Source of the DNA: Balneolia bacterium
Lineage (GTDB): Bacteria > Bacteroidota > Rhodothermia > Balneolales > Cyclonatronaceae
Reading direction: 5' to 3'
DNA length: 17,873 bases
NCBI GenBank assembly: GCA_003566395.1
Contig: PXDL01000343.1
Location: 1-17,873 of the forward strand
Part shown: in pieces, positions 8,009-15,148 of the stretch
How the letters are laid out: each line of letters opens with the position of its first letter
How positions within the stretch are numbered: the stretch's first letter is position 1
Translations under genes and position numbers: made by a program
Notes under the pieces: generated by a model
What the model was told of the DNA's origin: nothing
The model's database searches: none
The model's input: only the letters and a program-made list of their open reading frames with translations

Positions 8009-8045
8009 AAAAAAACAGGGAGGCTGCACGTAGGCCGCCTCCCTG
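8009..8045 (-). terminator. Rho-independent terminator of the TonB-dependent receptor gene
   Basis: Perfect 9-bp GC-rich inverted repeat CAGGGAGGC (8016-8024) / GCCTCCCTG (8037-8045) with a 12-nt loop. On the minus strand it is followed directly by seven T (8009-8015). It lies 28 nt past the receptor stop. Confidence 0.93.
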
Positions 8046-8073
8046 CTTGGGGTCATCTTGAGAATAATCTCTG

Positions 8074-8823
8074 TTAGTTAAACATATACCTGATGCCGAT
8101 CTGTGCGCTCCAGGTATTGTTAATGTCAATGTCATCACGGAAGCTCTGATTCAGCTCGCCCGACGAAGGATAGTTGACGTTGAACGCCGCTTCTTCAGGA
8201 TTGTCGGGATTCGGGCCGACATAGCTCATCGGGTTGTTTTGTACCGGCGTACGGCTTACGCCCCAGGTATCGTTGATCAGGTTGCCTACATTGAGCACGT
8301 CAAGCGTCAACTGAAGACGATGCTGACGGAAGGCCGCATCCTGAGTAATTCTGAGGTCGAAGCGGTGCAGCCAGGGAAGTTTGGCACCGTTACGCTCGGT
8401 AAACTCACCGCGCTTGTCGCTAAGGTAAGGGTCGTTTGAGATGAAGTTGTTAAGATCTTCCCACTGCTGGGCGGCCGTACGAATAACTTCACCATCGTCA
8501 TTAACCTGATCTACAAGCTGCGAATCCTGGAAACTATTCGGCACATACATCAAGCGAACCCCTGAACCGTCTCCGAAGCTGCCTGCATAGGTATAGCTGT
8601 ACCGTCCCTGGTCACCACCAATGTAAATCAGCGAAAAGCGAGTCGGGAAGTCCCGGAAAAACACGCGGGAATCGTATGAGGCCTGGGCCACAATCCGGTT
8701 CGGCGTATCGAAACGGGAATAACCGGTTTCGGGATTGTTACGATCTTCAAGCGCTACGTTCGGCCAGAGCGACTGCGCCTGAGAACCTCCGATCAGACCG
8801 TAATCTCTTGATTGACTCCAGGT
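8074..8823 (-). pseudogene. Severed C-terminal part of the Oar-like TonB-dependent receptor
   Basis: Same frame as the upstream 853-codon part; reading simply continues after the TAA at 8824-8826 for another 249 codons with no second lesion. The first codons after the stop read TWSQSRDYGLIGG, a natural continuation of ...LYTSFN, so a Tyr codon (TAT or TAC) most likely became TAA. The segment contains the last barrel strands and ends in GIRYMFN, a plausible outer-membrane beta-signal (Phe next to last). An open frame can be drawn from GTG at 8691 (205 residues), but it has no signal peptide, plug domain or ribosome site, so independent expression is unlikely. It is followed by a strong terminator. 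A sequencing or assembly error, a strain-specific mutation or stop read-through would each restore or retain a full 1103-residue receptor. Confidence 0.82.
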
Positions 8824-11385
8824 TTAGTTAAAGCTGGTGTAAAGACCCATATCCCAGAGCTTTTCAAGCCCGAAGTTCATCGAGAAGTAGGAACCTTCGT
8901 TGATGTTGGTCAGGTAATAGACTTCCCGTAGCGGCGTACCTTCGGCTCCCGGTATTTCCTGCTTGTAAATCTGAAGGTCACGGGAACCTACACGCACAGA
9001 TTCGCCTGTAGGGCGATGGGCAAGGTTAACCGCCAGCGGGCTGTTATAATCGAGCGAGTAAATTACCTCAAACGTACCGACTATATCATAAGGAAGGCGC
9101 TGATCTACCGCGAAATTAGTTCTCCATACCTGTGGCAGCTTAAAGTCGTCTGCGGTGATGTTGATCTGATTTGGTATCTCAGCCGTCAGCTCACGCGGGT
9201 CGGGACGGTAGAAATCCGGGTCGTCCTGAAAACCCTGCCACTCGGGCGCATTTCCGGTTCCCCAGTCATCAGCGAAGTATCCGCGCTGTCCGCGCATCAC
9301 GCCGTTGGCGTTAATCTGGTTGGAAATCCATACAAAAGGAAGACGGCCTGAAAAAACGCCGGTTCCACCACGAAGCTGCGTGCTTCGGTCTCCAAACAGA
9401 TCCCAGTTGAAGCCCAGCCGCGGCGACCACAGCGGGTTCATACTCGGGAACGAACTTACGTCCGGACTGATGAGTTCAGTAGTCTGGCCGGAACGATACG
9501 GTATCTGCAAGTCGAGGTTTTCGACCACCGGATTACGGGGAGCGTCAATCGGATAAAACGGTAAATCTACCCGGAGACCGGCCGTAAGCTTCAGGTTTGG
9601 CGTAGCCTGATACTCATTCTGCAAATAAAAGCCGAGTTGGGAAAATTCAACTTCATCAAGCGGAAGCGTTGTCGGGTTTTCCGCATCGAAGGTAAACCCT
9701 ATGGCAAAGTGAGATGGACGCACATCCGGGTTCTGATTAATCACGGATTCTACAAAATCATCGTAGCTTGCGTAGCGATACCAGGAGTTCCACACCGGGT
9801 TGAACGCGTTGGCGAAAGTCATGTATTCGTAGGACACTCCGGCAGTTACGGTATTACGACCTCCGAAATAGGTAAGCGTATTGGATATGCTGAACGTGTC
9901 GTTTTCGAGCAGGTTCCCGATACGGAAAAGTTCATTACCCAGCGACATATAGTACACGTTCGGGTTACTTCCGTCGGGCTCCATAATTTCGATCATCGGA
10001 AAGTCACCGCCGCCCACGCTTTGCTCGTTCGGTACGGCCCAGGTGTTACCAATCCGAAGGCTGTTTGAAATGTTATTCCCAAAGGTGGAGTTCAATTCAC
10101 CCACAATCGAGGTTACTCTCGAATCGGTTGAGTAATGGCCGTTTGCAAACGTCAGCGCTTCAGGTCCCGAACGGTTGGTGTTGAAATAACGCTCAGAGCC
10201 GGGAAACCCGCGAATACTGTTTCCGTTGATCAGGTTGTCTTCGAACGCAGTAAACGAGTTAAAGCGAATCATTGCGCGATGATTATTGCTGATATTGTAA
10301 TCCAAACGGGCGTTGATGCGCAATGCTTCATTGGCAAACGGAATATTTTCGAATCGGCCGGGATCATAGCCGTAAATATCGCGAATCTGCTCACGTACAA
10401 ACTCAGCCCGTTCGATCGGCACGCGCGTAATTTGCTGCCCGTCTGGTGACTGACCGGGGCGTAATGCACGGCGGTTATCTCCGGGATTATCGGCTTCTTC
10501 CTGCTCCACGTTCACAAAAAAGAACAGACGGTCCCGCAGAATAGGGCCGCCGGCGGAGGCACCGATAGTACGGGTAAAAGAGTCGTCAACGGTAATTTCA
10601 CTATCACCTATCGTCGTACCCACAAAGTCCTGATTGCGGTAGAACATATAAGCGGAACCGATGTAGGTATTGGTTCCGCTTTTGGTGATGGCGTTTACGT
10701 TTGCACCGGTAAATCCGCCCTGGCGCACATCATAGGGAGCCAGATTAACCTGCACCTCTTCGATTACATCCAGACTGATCGGGTTTCCTCCGGCAAACTG
10801 ATCACTGCCAAGACCAAAATTATTGTTGTACACATTCCCATCTATAGAGTAATTGTTGAATCGATTGTCACGTCCGGCAAAGCTTGTTCCGCTGCTCTGC
10901 GGAGTGAGGCGGGTCAGGTCGTTAATACTCCGGGAAATGGTAGGAAGCGAAGCGATACGGTCCGAGTCCACGTTAATACCGGCTCCGGTACGCTCCTGGT
11001 TGAAAATCCGGTCCGAAATGCCCAGAACTATTAATTCATCCAGCTCAACATCATCGGAGCTAAGCTGAGCCGACTGGTTATAGGTATCACCAAGGCGAAG
11101 AAACACATCTTCTACCACATAGGGACGGTAGCCCACAAAGGTAATGCGAATGGTGTACGGGCCACCTACGCGCATATTGGAAATCCGGTACGTTCCGTCG
11201 GTTCTTGTGGTAGTACCGTATTGCGTGCCGGACGGCTCGTGTACGGCTACAACATTAGCTCCGGGAAGGGTTTCACCGGTATCATCAATAACGGTACCCG
11301 TCAAGGAAGAAGTTGTAACCCCTTGCCCAAGAATAACAGCAGGTAAAAAAATAAATATCCCCGCCAGCAGTAACAGTTTTTTCAT
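8824..11385 (-). CDS. Oar-like TonB-dependent receptor, interrupted at codon 854
   Basis: 853 residues before an in-frame TAA; the uninterrupted product would have 1103. The signal peptide is 1-20. A carboxypeptidase-regulatory-like beta-sandwich (about 25-110, SLTGTVIDDTGETLPGANV) leads to a TonB plug (about 118-240; SRSINDLTRLTPQ, YSIDGNVYNNNFG, IEEVQVNLAPYDV, TGANVNAITKSGTN), then most of a large barrel ending at GLYTSFN. This layout matches the Oar family of outer-membrane TonB-dependent proteins; in Myxococcus Oar has been linked to protein export, elsewhere the substrate is unknown. The truncated product lacks the final strands and beta-signal and probably could not insert. It is a single-gene unit with its own promoter region (253-nt gap) and a strong terminator after the severed 3' part. 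The rest of the frame shows no decay, so the lesion is recent or an artefact. Confidence 0.88.
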   Translation of the reverse strand: MKKLLLLAGIFIFLPAVILGQGVTTSSLTGTVIDDTGETLPGANVVAVHEPSGTQYGTTTRTDGTYRISNMRVGGPYTIRITFVGYRPYVVEDVFLRLGDTYNQSAQLSSDDVELDELIVLGISDRIFNQERTGAGINVDSDRIASLPTISRSINDLTRLTPQSSGTSFAGRDNRFNNYSIDGNVYNNNFGLGSDQFAGGNPISLDVIEEVQVNLAPYDVRQGGFTGANVNAITKSGTNTYIGSAYMFYRNQDFVGTTIGDSEITVDDSFTRTIGASAGGPILRDRLFFFVNVEQEEADNPGDNRRALRPGQSPDGQQITRVPIERAEFVREQIRDIYGYDPGRFENIPFANEALRINARLDYNISNNHRAMIRFNSFTAFEDNLINGNSIRGFPGSERYFNTNRSGPEALTFANGHYSTDSRVTSIVGELNSTFGNNISNSLRIGNTWAVPNEQSVGGGDFPMIEIMEPDGSNPNVYYMSLGNELFRIGNLLENDTFSISNTLTYFGGRNTVTAGVSYEYMTFANAFNPVWNSWYRYASYDDFVESVINQNPDVRPSHFAIGFTFDAENPTTLPLDEVEFSQLGFYLQNEYQATPNLKLTAGLRVDLPFYPIDAPRNPVVENLDLQIPYRSGQTTELISPDVSSFPSMNPLWSPRLGFNWDLFGDRSTQLRGGTGVFSGRLPFVWISNQINANGVMRGQRGYFADDWGTGNAPEWQGFQDDPDFYRPDPRELTAEIPNQINITADDFKLPQVWRTNFAVDQRLPYDIVGTFEVIYSLDYNSPLAVNLAHRPTGESVRVGSRDLQIYKQEIPGAEGTPLREVYYLTNINEGSYFSMNFGLEKLWDMGLYTSFN

Positions 11386-11426
11386 AGCAACAAATGATTT
11401 GAGTTAGCAATTGAAATACATCGCGC

Positions 11427-11434
11427 CAAAATTA
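11427..11434 (-). promoter_or_regulatory. TAATTTTG -7-like element upstream of the receptor gene
   Basis: Exact match to the Bacteroidota -7 consensus TAnnTTTG and identical to the element before the ferredoxin gene. It lies 41 nt upstream of the receptor ATG at 11385. No TTG/TTTG element was seen at the expected -33 distance. Confidence 0.25.
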
Positions 11435-11487
11435 CCGGCTTTCACCCTCTTATATGTTAAGCCAGTTTTAACTTTTGGGATAATTGC

Positions 11488-11516
11488 GTTATATATTGCA
11501 GCCCAAATCTTTACAA
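11488..11516 (-). promoter_or_regulatory. Sigma-70-like promoter candidate for the receptor gene
   Basis: On the minus strand TTGTAA (11511-11516) and TATAAC (11488-11493) are separated by 17 bases. This would give a leader of about 95 nt for the receptor gene. It competes with the TAATTTTG element nearer the start; only one may be used. Confidence 0.33.
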
Positions 11517-11638
11517 CCGAATATTTTTAAACTAACAGGTTTTGTAAGACGATTATTTAAAACAGTATAATGTGAAAATCTTGTTGATAAGTTTAATGGA
11601 TCAGCAAAACACAACCTGATGAACCCTTTTCGCCTCCC

Positions 11639-12268
11639 TCAGTTTTGCACCTGCTTCACAAATCCGGTGATGCCTTGCCGTCTGAGTCTATGCATCTGAT
11701 TTCTGGCCCGCCGCTCGCTTCTGAAATTGCCGACATACACCCGGTAAACCGTGCGTCCCTCCACCCTGGCTTCGTGCACGTTAGCGCTTCTGATATCCCG
11801 GGCCATAGCACGGGCTTCATCTCTGGTATTGAACGAGCCGACCTGTACAGTAAAACGCTCCTCGGCCGTCTGTGAGCGTCGGACCGTCTCGGCGGTTTTT
11901 ACAATTCGGATCTCCACGGGGGCGACGCCGCTGTTCAGCATGTCGATTCGCTGCGCGGCCGCCCTGGAGAGATCAATCACCCTGCCCTGCGCGTACGGAC
12001 CCCGGTCGTTGATACGGACATCCACCGATTTACCGGTATCCAGATTACGGACCCTCACCACGGTATTGAAAGGGAGCGTCCGGTGGGCTGCGGTCAGTTC
12101 CTGCTGATTGTAGGTCTCTCCGTTTGCCGTCTGTTTACCATGAAACCCCGGACCGTACCAGCTGGCTTCGCCCCGCTCCAATACCTGCCCCGGACGCACC
12201 ACATCACGCTGGGTTCGGCAGCCACCAAGCAGAATCATCACAACTAAACCATAGATGACATAACGCAT
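11639..12268 (-). CDS. rlpA: RlpA septal-ring lytic transglycosylase lipoprotein
   Basis: 209 residues. The lipobox LGGC puts the lipidated cysteine at 17. The double-psi beta-barrel domain covers about 33-123 (GEASWYGPGFHGKQTANGE, RTLPFNTVVRVRN, VRINDRGPY, VIDLSRAAA). Glu51, His62 and Asp88 keep the 11- and 26-residue spacing of the catalytic Glu120/His131/Asp157 of Pseudomonas aeruginosa RlpA, so it should be an active transglycosylase. A C-terminal SPOR domain (about 137-208; FTVQVGSFNTRDEA, YRVYVGNFRSE) would bind denuded peptidoglycan glycan strands at division sites. It is expected to act in the periplasm from an outer-membrane lipid anchor during daughter-cell separation. It stands 94 nt after the small membrane-protein gene on the same strand and has no obvious terminator. 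Confidence 0.96.
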   Translation of the reverse strand: MRYVIYGLVVMILLGGCRTQRDVVRPGQVLERGEASWYGPGFHGKQTANGETYNQQELTAAHRTLPFNTVVRVRNLDTGKSVDVRINDRGPYAQGRVIDLSRAAAQRIDMLNSGVAPVEIRIVKTAETVRRSQTAEERFTVQVGSFNTRDEARAMARDIRSANVHEARVEGRTVYRVYVGNFRSERRARNQMHRLRRQGITGFVKQVQN

Positions 12269-12362
12269 AGGTCAATATAAGAAGGCTTTGCGACCTCTAT
12301 TGCCGTACGGATGAAAATCTCGATATCTTTAATATCCGAACAAAATGGTAAAAGCGTTTGCA

Positions 12363-12740
12363 TCAGTTACGGCTGTTAGCTGACTTAAACACCAGTACGG
12401 CCGCAACATAAAAAGTTCCTCCAAGGGCAGGAGCGTAGGCCATAATGGCGAAACGGTGCGCTTCGGGAATATCGGATAGCAACAACACGGCCAGAAGCAG
12501 CACGGCCGGAACACCGGCGCCGATAACATAATCGGAAGGTATGGCCTCCGGAAAAGAGGTCACTCTCGTGATGAGCATCATCAAAGTGAGCCCGCCCGCG
12601 ACAATGGCCGTCAGGGTGAAAAACAAGCCGGTTAATCCGGAAACCAGCAAACCGGGACTCACAAATCGGAAGATGAGGGCCGAAAAGGCCACACCAAGTA
12701 AAAAAAGCGGAACACCGGATTTATGGATTGACTCGAACAT
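12363..12740 (-). CDS. Small four-helix integral membrane protein, unknown
   Basis: 125 residues with about four hydrophobic segments: around 9-31 (VPLFLLGVAFSALIFRFV), 32-58 (LLVSGLTGLFFTLTAIVAGG), 72-90 (IGAGVPAVLLLAVLLL) and 97-118 (FAIMAYAPALGGTFYVAAVLVF), with a short polar C-terminus. I do not recognise a family and see no conserved charged residue inside the helices that would suggest transport. The start at 12740 is the first ATG of the frame and has no clear ribosome site. It lies on the same strand between the AraC-type regulator (125 nt upstream) and rlpA (94 nt downstream), so partial co-transcription is possible. It probably sits in the inner membrane. Confidence 0.78.
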   Translation of the reverse strand: MFESIHKSGVPLFLLGVAFSALIFRFVSPGLLVSGLTGLFFTLTAIVAGGLTLMMLITRVTSFPEAIPSDYVIGAGVPAVLLLAVLLLSDIPEAHRFAIMAYAPALGGTFYVAAVLVFKSANSRN

Positions 12741-12865
12741 AGAAACATCGTCTTACTAAAGAAGGCCTGAAAAAAGCTGCTGCCGCAATGATACAGCAAT
12801 CTGCAATTCATTTTCAAGCGTTCCCGAAAACCTGTTTACGTCCCGGTTTCGACCCGCTGAAGTTG

Positions 12866-14803
12866 TCAGGGTGATGCATTTGCGTGAATAAGATCGTGAG
12901 AAACGACCTCCCCTGCTCCTGCGGACTGAACGGATTTTTCCGGCTTTTCAAGCTCTTCCGGATCAGATTCTTCGTCAATGCTGATTTTTTCGTTTGTGGC
13001 AAACGACTTGAATTTCTGAGGCGACATTCCCGTGTATTTGCGAAAAGCATTATAGAAAGTCGTCCGTGATTTGAATCCGGCCTGCTGCATCACATCTCCA
13101 AGATTGGCATCGTCTTTGAGGCGCAGGATAAGTCGTTTGGCTTCATTCACGCGGAAATAATTCACATAATTATTGAAATTCATCCCGGCGTGGTCGGAGA
13201 TGGCGGAGGATACATATTTGGTATTGCTCTGCAAATGCCGCGCGATACTGCTTACCGTTAGCTCGGTATCGGTATAAAGTTTTTCTTCCCGCATGGCGTA
13301 TTCAATTTCATCAAAAATCGTACCCGTACCTGTGGGTTGCGAAACAGGCTCGGCGGCGGCTTGCCGGGAATGTTCGAGGTCGTCACGGCGCAGCTCTATC
13401 ACGTTTTTGTGATACAGGGCCTGGAAGTGTTTCTTTCTGAAAATCAGGTACACTATCAGCACCAGCGAACCGACAAAAAGGGCGAGAAGCGAAATCCAAA
13501 GGATATTATTCTGGGCTTGACGCCGCTCCATTTCCAAAGTGGCCATCTCAAGTTTCTGACTCAGCAGCTCGCTTTCATAGGCGATTTTCAACTCTTCAAC
13601 CACACGCATTTTTTCAGCATTGAACAGCTCAGATTCCATTCTGTGAAATACGGTGTGGTAGTAATACGCATTCGGGAAATCTTCGAGGCCGGCATACACC
13701 CGGGCATACTTTTCATACAGCTCGCGGCGCTCGTTGGTCACATTCATATTCTCGGCGTAGGCATAGGCTTTATCAAAAGAAGCCACCGCTTTTTTGTACT
13801 GTTTCAGCTCGAAATAGGCATTTCCGAGGTTCATGTAGTTCATCAGCTTGCCGTACACAATGTTTTCCCGGTAGCAGATTTCAAGCGACCGGCTGTACAT
13901 CGCCATTGCATGATTATGATTCCCGTTTTTGAGATAGACATTTCCAACATTCAGGTAATTCTGAGCCACCAATCCTTTATCGTCTGTCTGAAGGCCGATT
14001 TCCAGCCCTTTTTCATAAAAAGCCAGCGCTTTATCCAGGTCTCCTTTTGCTTCGCAAGCGGTACCGATATTCAGATAACCCAGGCCGAGATCGCGTTGCC
14101 TGTCGGCATTGTATGCTATAATGATGGCTTCCTCATAGGCTACAATGGCCGCGTCCTGATCGCCCATATACGTATAAAGCCGGCCCAGACTGATGTGCGC
14201 ATTTATAAGCGAAGCCTTGTCTCCGGTATGATGAAAAACCGGAATGGCCTCCATATAGTCGGAAAGCGAAAGGTCGATTTTGCCCGCACGATTTAGAAGT
14301 GACGCCCGTCTCATTAATACCGTGGCGCGTCGCATTTCATCGTTTTCCTGCTCAATAACCCGCGTATAGAGCGTCCCGGCCTTGATTTCCTCTCCGGCCG
14401 ACTCATAAGCCATGGCCAGCAGCTCCAAACTCTTCAGGTAGTCCGAAGGGGCAATGAGCCCTGATTTTGAATGGGCAAGTTTTTCGATACCTTCAAGATA
14501 ATCCAGTCCGGACATGTTGATGCGGGCCAGTTCGGCGGCAGTTTGCAAATAAAGCGCAACAGCTGTCTCGTCCCTGCTTCGATCTATTTCCGGTTTGATT
14601 ACCTCCAAATAGTGCTGGGCTTCTTCAGGATCCATAGTACCCAGTAAATCAATCAACTCCACGAGGTGGCCGAACTCGATCGGCCCGAATCGCTCCTGCT
14701 CAATCCGGTGGTCGATTTCCCGGGTTACTTCATTAATATCGGGTGCATCTATCGCACTAACGGCTATCAGAAAACTGAATAAATACAGCGAAATAAACGA
14801 CAT
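12866..14803 (-). CDS. TPR sensor / transmembrane / AraC-type DNA-binding regulator
   Basis: 645 residues. A hydrophobic N-terminus (4-18) acts as a signal or anchor, so residues about 20-432 should be periplasmic: helical repeats, with clear TPR units from about 203 to 385 (SLGRLYTYMGDQDAAIVAYEEA, YLNIGTACEAKGDLDKALAFYEKG, YLNVGNVYLKNGNHNHAMAMY, YMNLGNAYFELKQYKKAVASF). A coiled-coil-like helix (about 395-432) precedes one membrane helix (434-456, LWISLLALFVGSLVLIVYLIF). The cytoplasmic part carries an AraC-family helix-turn-helix (about 505-604; LTVSSIARHLQSNTKYVSSAI and FKSRTTFYNAFRKYTGMSPQKF) and an acidic tail of about 40 residues. There is no kinase or receiver domain, so this is a one-component transmembrane regulator of the Bacteroidota type. 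It is divergent from the secreted repeat-protein gene, which may be a target; the ligand is unknown. Confidence 0.93.
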   Translation of the reverse strand: MSFISLYLFSFLIAVSAIDAPDINEVTREIDHRIEQERFGPIEFGHLVELIDLLGTMDPEEAQHYLEVIKPEIDRSRDETAVALYLQTAAELARINMSGLDYLEGIEKLAHSKSGLIAPSDYLKSLELLAMAYESAGEEIKAGTLYTRVIEQENDEMRRATVLMRRASLLNRAGKIDLSLSDYMEAIPVFHHTGDKASLINAHISLGRLYTYMGDQDAAIVAYEEAIIIAYNADRQRDLGLGYLNIGTACEAKGDLDKALAFYEKGLEIGLQTDDKGLVAQNYLNVGNVYLKNGNHNHAMAMYSRSLEICYRENIVYGKLMNYMNLGNAYFELKQYKKAVASFDKAYAYAENMNVTNERRELYEKYARVYAGLEDFPNAYYYHTVFHRMESELFNAEKMRVVEELKIAYESELLSQKLEMATLEMERRQAQNNILWISLLALFVGSLVLIVYLIFRKKHFQALYHKNVIELRRDDLEHSRQAAAEPVSQPTGTGTIFDEIEYAMREEKLYTDTELTVSSIARHLQSNTKYVSSAISDHAGMNFNNYVNYFRVNEAKRLILRLKDDANLGDVMQQAGFKSRTTFYNAFRKYTGMSPQKFKSFATNEKISIDEESDPEELEKPEKSVQSAGAGEVVSHDLIHANASP

Positions 14804-14833
14804 AGTCAGGTGTTCGGTTAAATTATCCCGGGT

Positions 14834-14861
14834 ACAAGTTCTGAGAAGCTGCTCAGCTTGT
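14834..14861. repeat. Inverted repeat / hairpin in the leader of the AraC-type regulator
   Basis: ACAAG (14834-14838) pairs with CTTGT (14857-14861) and CTGAG (14841-14845) with CTCAG (14852-14856), around a 6-nt loop with a 2-nt bulge. It lies 31 nt upstream of the regulator ATG. It has no T-run, so it is more likely an operator or leader structure than a terminator. Confidence 0.5.
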
Positions 14862-14970
14862 GCCGTACGGTTGTGTGCAAACTATTGGTTAAAATTTATT
14901 AATATTTTGCGATACCAACAAATCTCTTTTTGATATTCCGACCGTACCCGCAACGAAATATCGTCGGCGC

Positions 14971-15023
14971 ACTACGGCTTGAGAAAGCGGCTTTACCGCT
15001 ACTGTACGGCTTGGGGAAACTGC
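14971..15023. repeat. Imperfect direct repeat, two copies about 31 bp apart
   Basis: Copies ACTACGGCTTGAGAAA (from 14971) and ACTGTACGGCTTGGGGAAA (from 15001) share ACGGCTTG and a similar purine tail; alignment needs a 2-nt insertion. The period is close to three helical turns. It lies between the regulator and the promoter candidate of the repeat protein. Confidence 0.4.
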
Positions 15024-15075
15024 TGCATGCTTTTATCATCGCACCTTTTTTTCGGCCAAAACCATGTTTTTATTA

Positions 15076-15104
15076 TTGTTTTCTAATAAAGCATACTATA
15101 TTTA
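15076..15104 (+). promoter_or_regulatory. Candidate promoter of the secreted repeat protein
   Basis: TTGTTT (15076-15081) and TATTTA (15099-15104) separated by 17 bases, 44 nt upstream of the ATG at 15149. An alternative -10 TATATT overlaps with shorter spacing. The leader contains a short pentamer repeat ACCGA-ACCGA-ACTGA just before the start. Confidence 0.38.
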
Positions 15105-15148
15105 TACCGATCTGCTCATCCTGAATACAAACCGAACCGAACTGAACT

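Larger units (their letters stand above)
14804..15148. other. Divergent intergenic region with hairpin and repeats
   Basis: This 345-bp gap lies between the AraC-type regulator (minus) and the secreted repeat protein (plus) and holds no gene I can support. Visible structure: a hairpin ACAAG-tt-CTGAG-aagctg-CTCAG-CTTGT at 14834-14861 in the regulator leader; an AT-rich stretch around 14885-14915; an imperfect direct repeat, ACTACGGCTTGAGAAA at 14971 and ACTGTACGGCTTGGGGAAA at 15001, about 31 bp apart; a small inverted repeat AGCGG-cttta-CCGCT at 14986-15000; and a plus-strand promoter candidate at 15076-15104. The direct repeats are plausible regulator sites. Confidence 0.5.

Noticed and set aside
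8074..8691. Separate 205-residue gene starting at GTG 8691
   Set aside because: It is in the same frame as the receptor, has no signal peptide or ribosome site, and continues the barrel without a gap once the TAA is ignored.
8824..8826. Recoding of the receptor stop as selenocysteine or pyrrolysine
   Set aside because: The codon is TAA, which is not used for either, and a Tyr is expected by context.
12302..12310. GCCGTACGG motif before rlpA and at 14862 as a shared operator
   Set aside because: GTACGG strings also occur inside several genes of the window, so the recurrence is not specific.
13337..14296. 319-residue plus-strand frame opposite the TPR-AraC gene
   Set aside because: It is antisense to well-defined TPR repeats and has no family likeness; long opposite frames are expected there.
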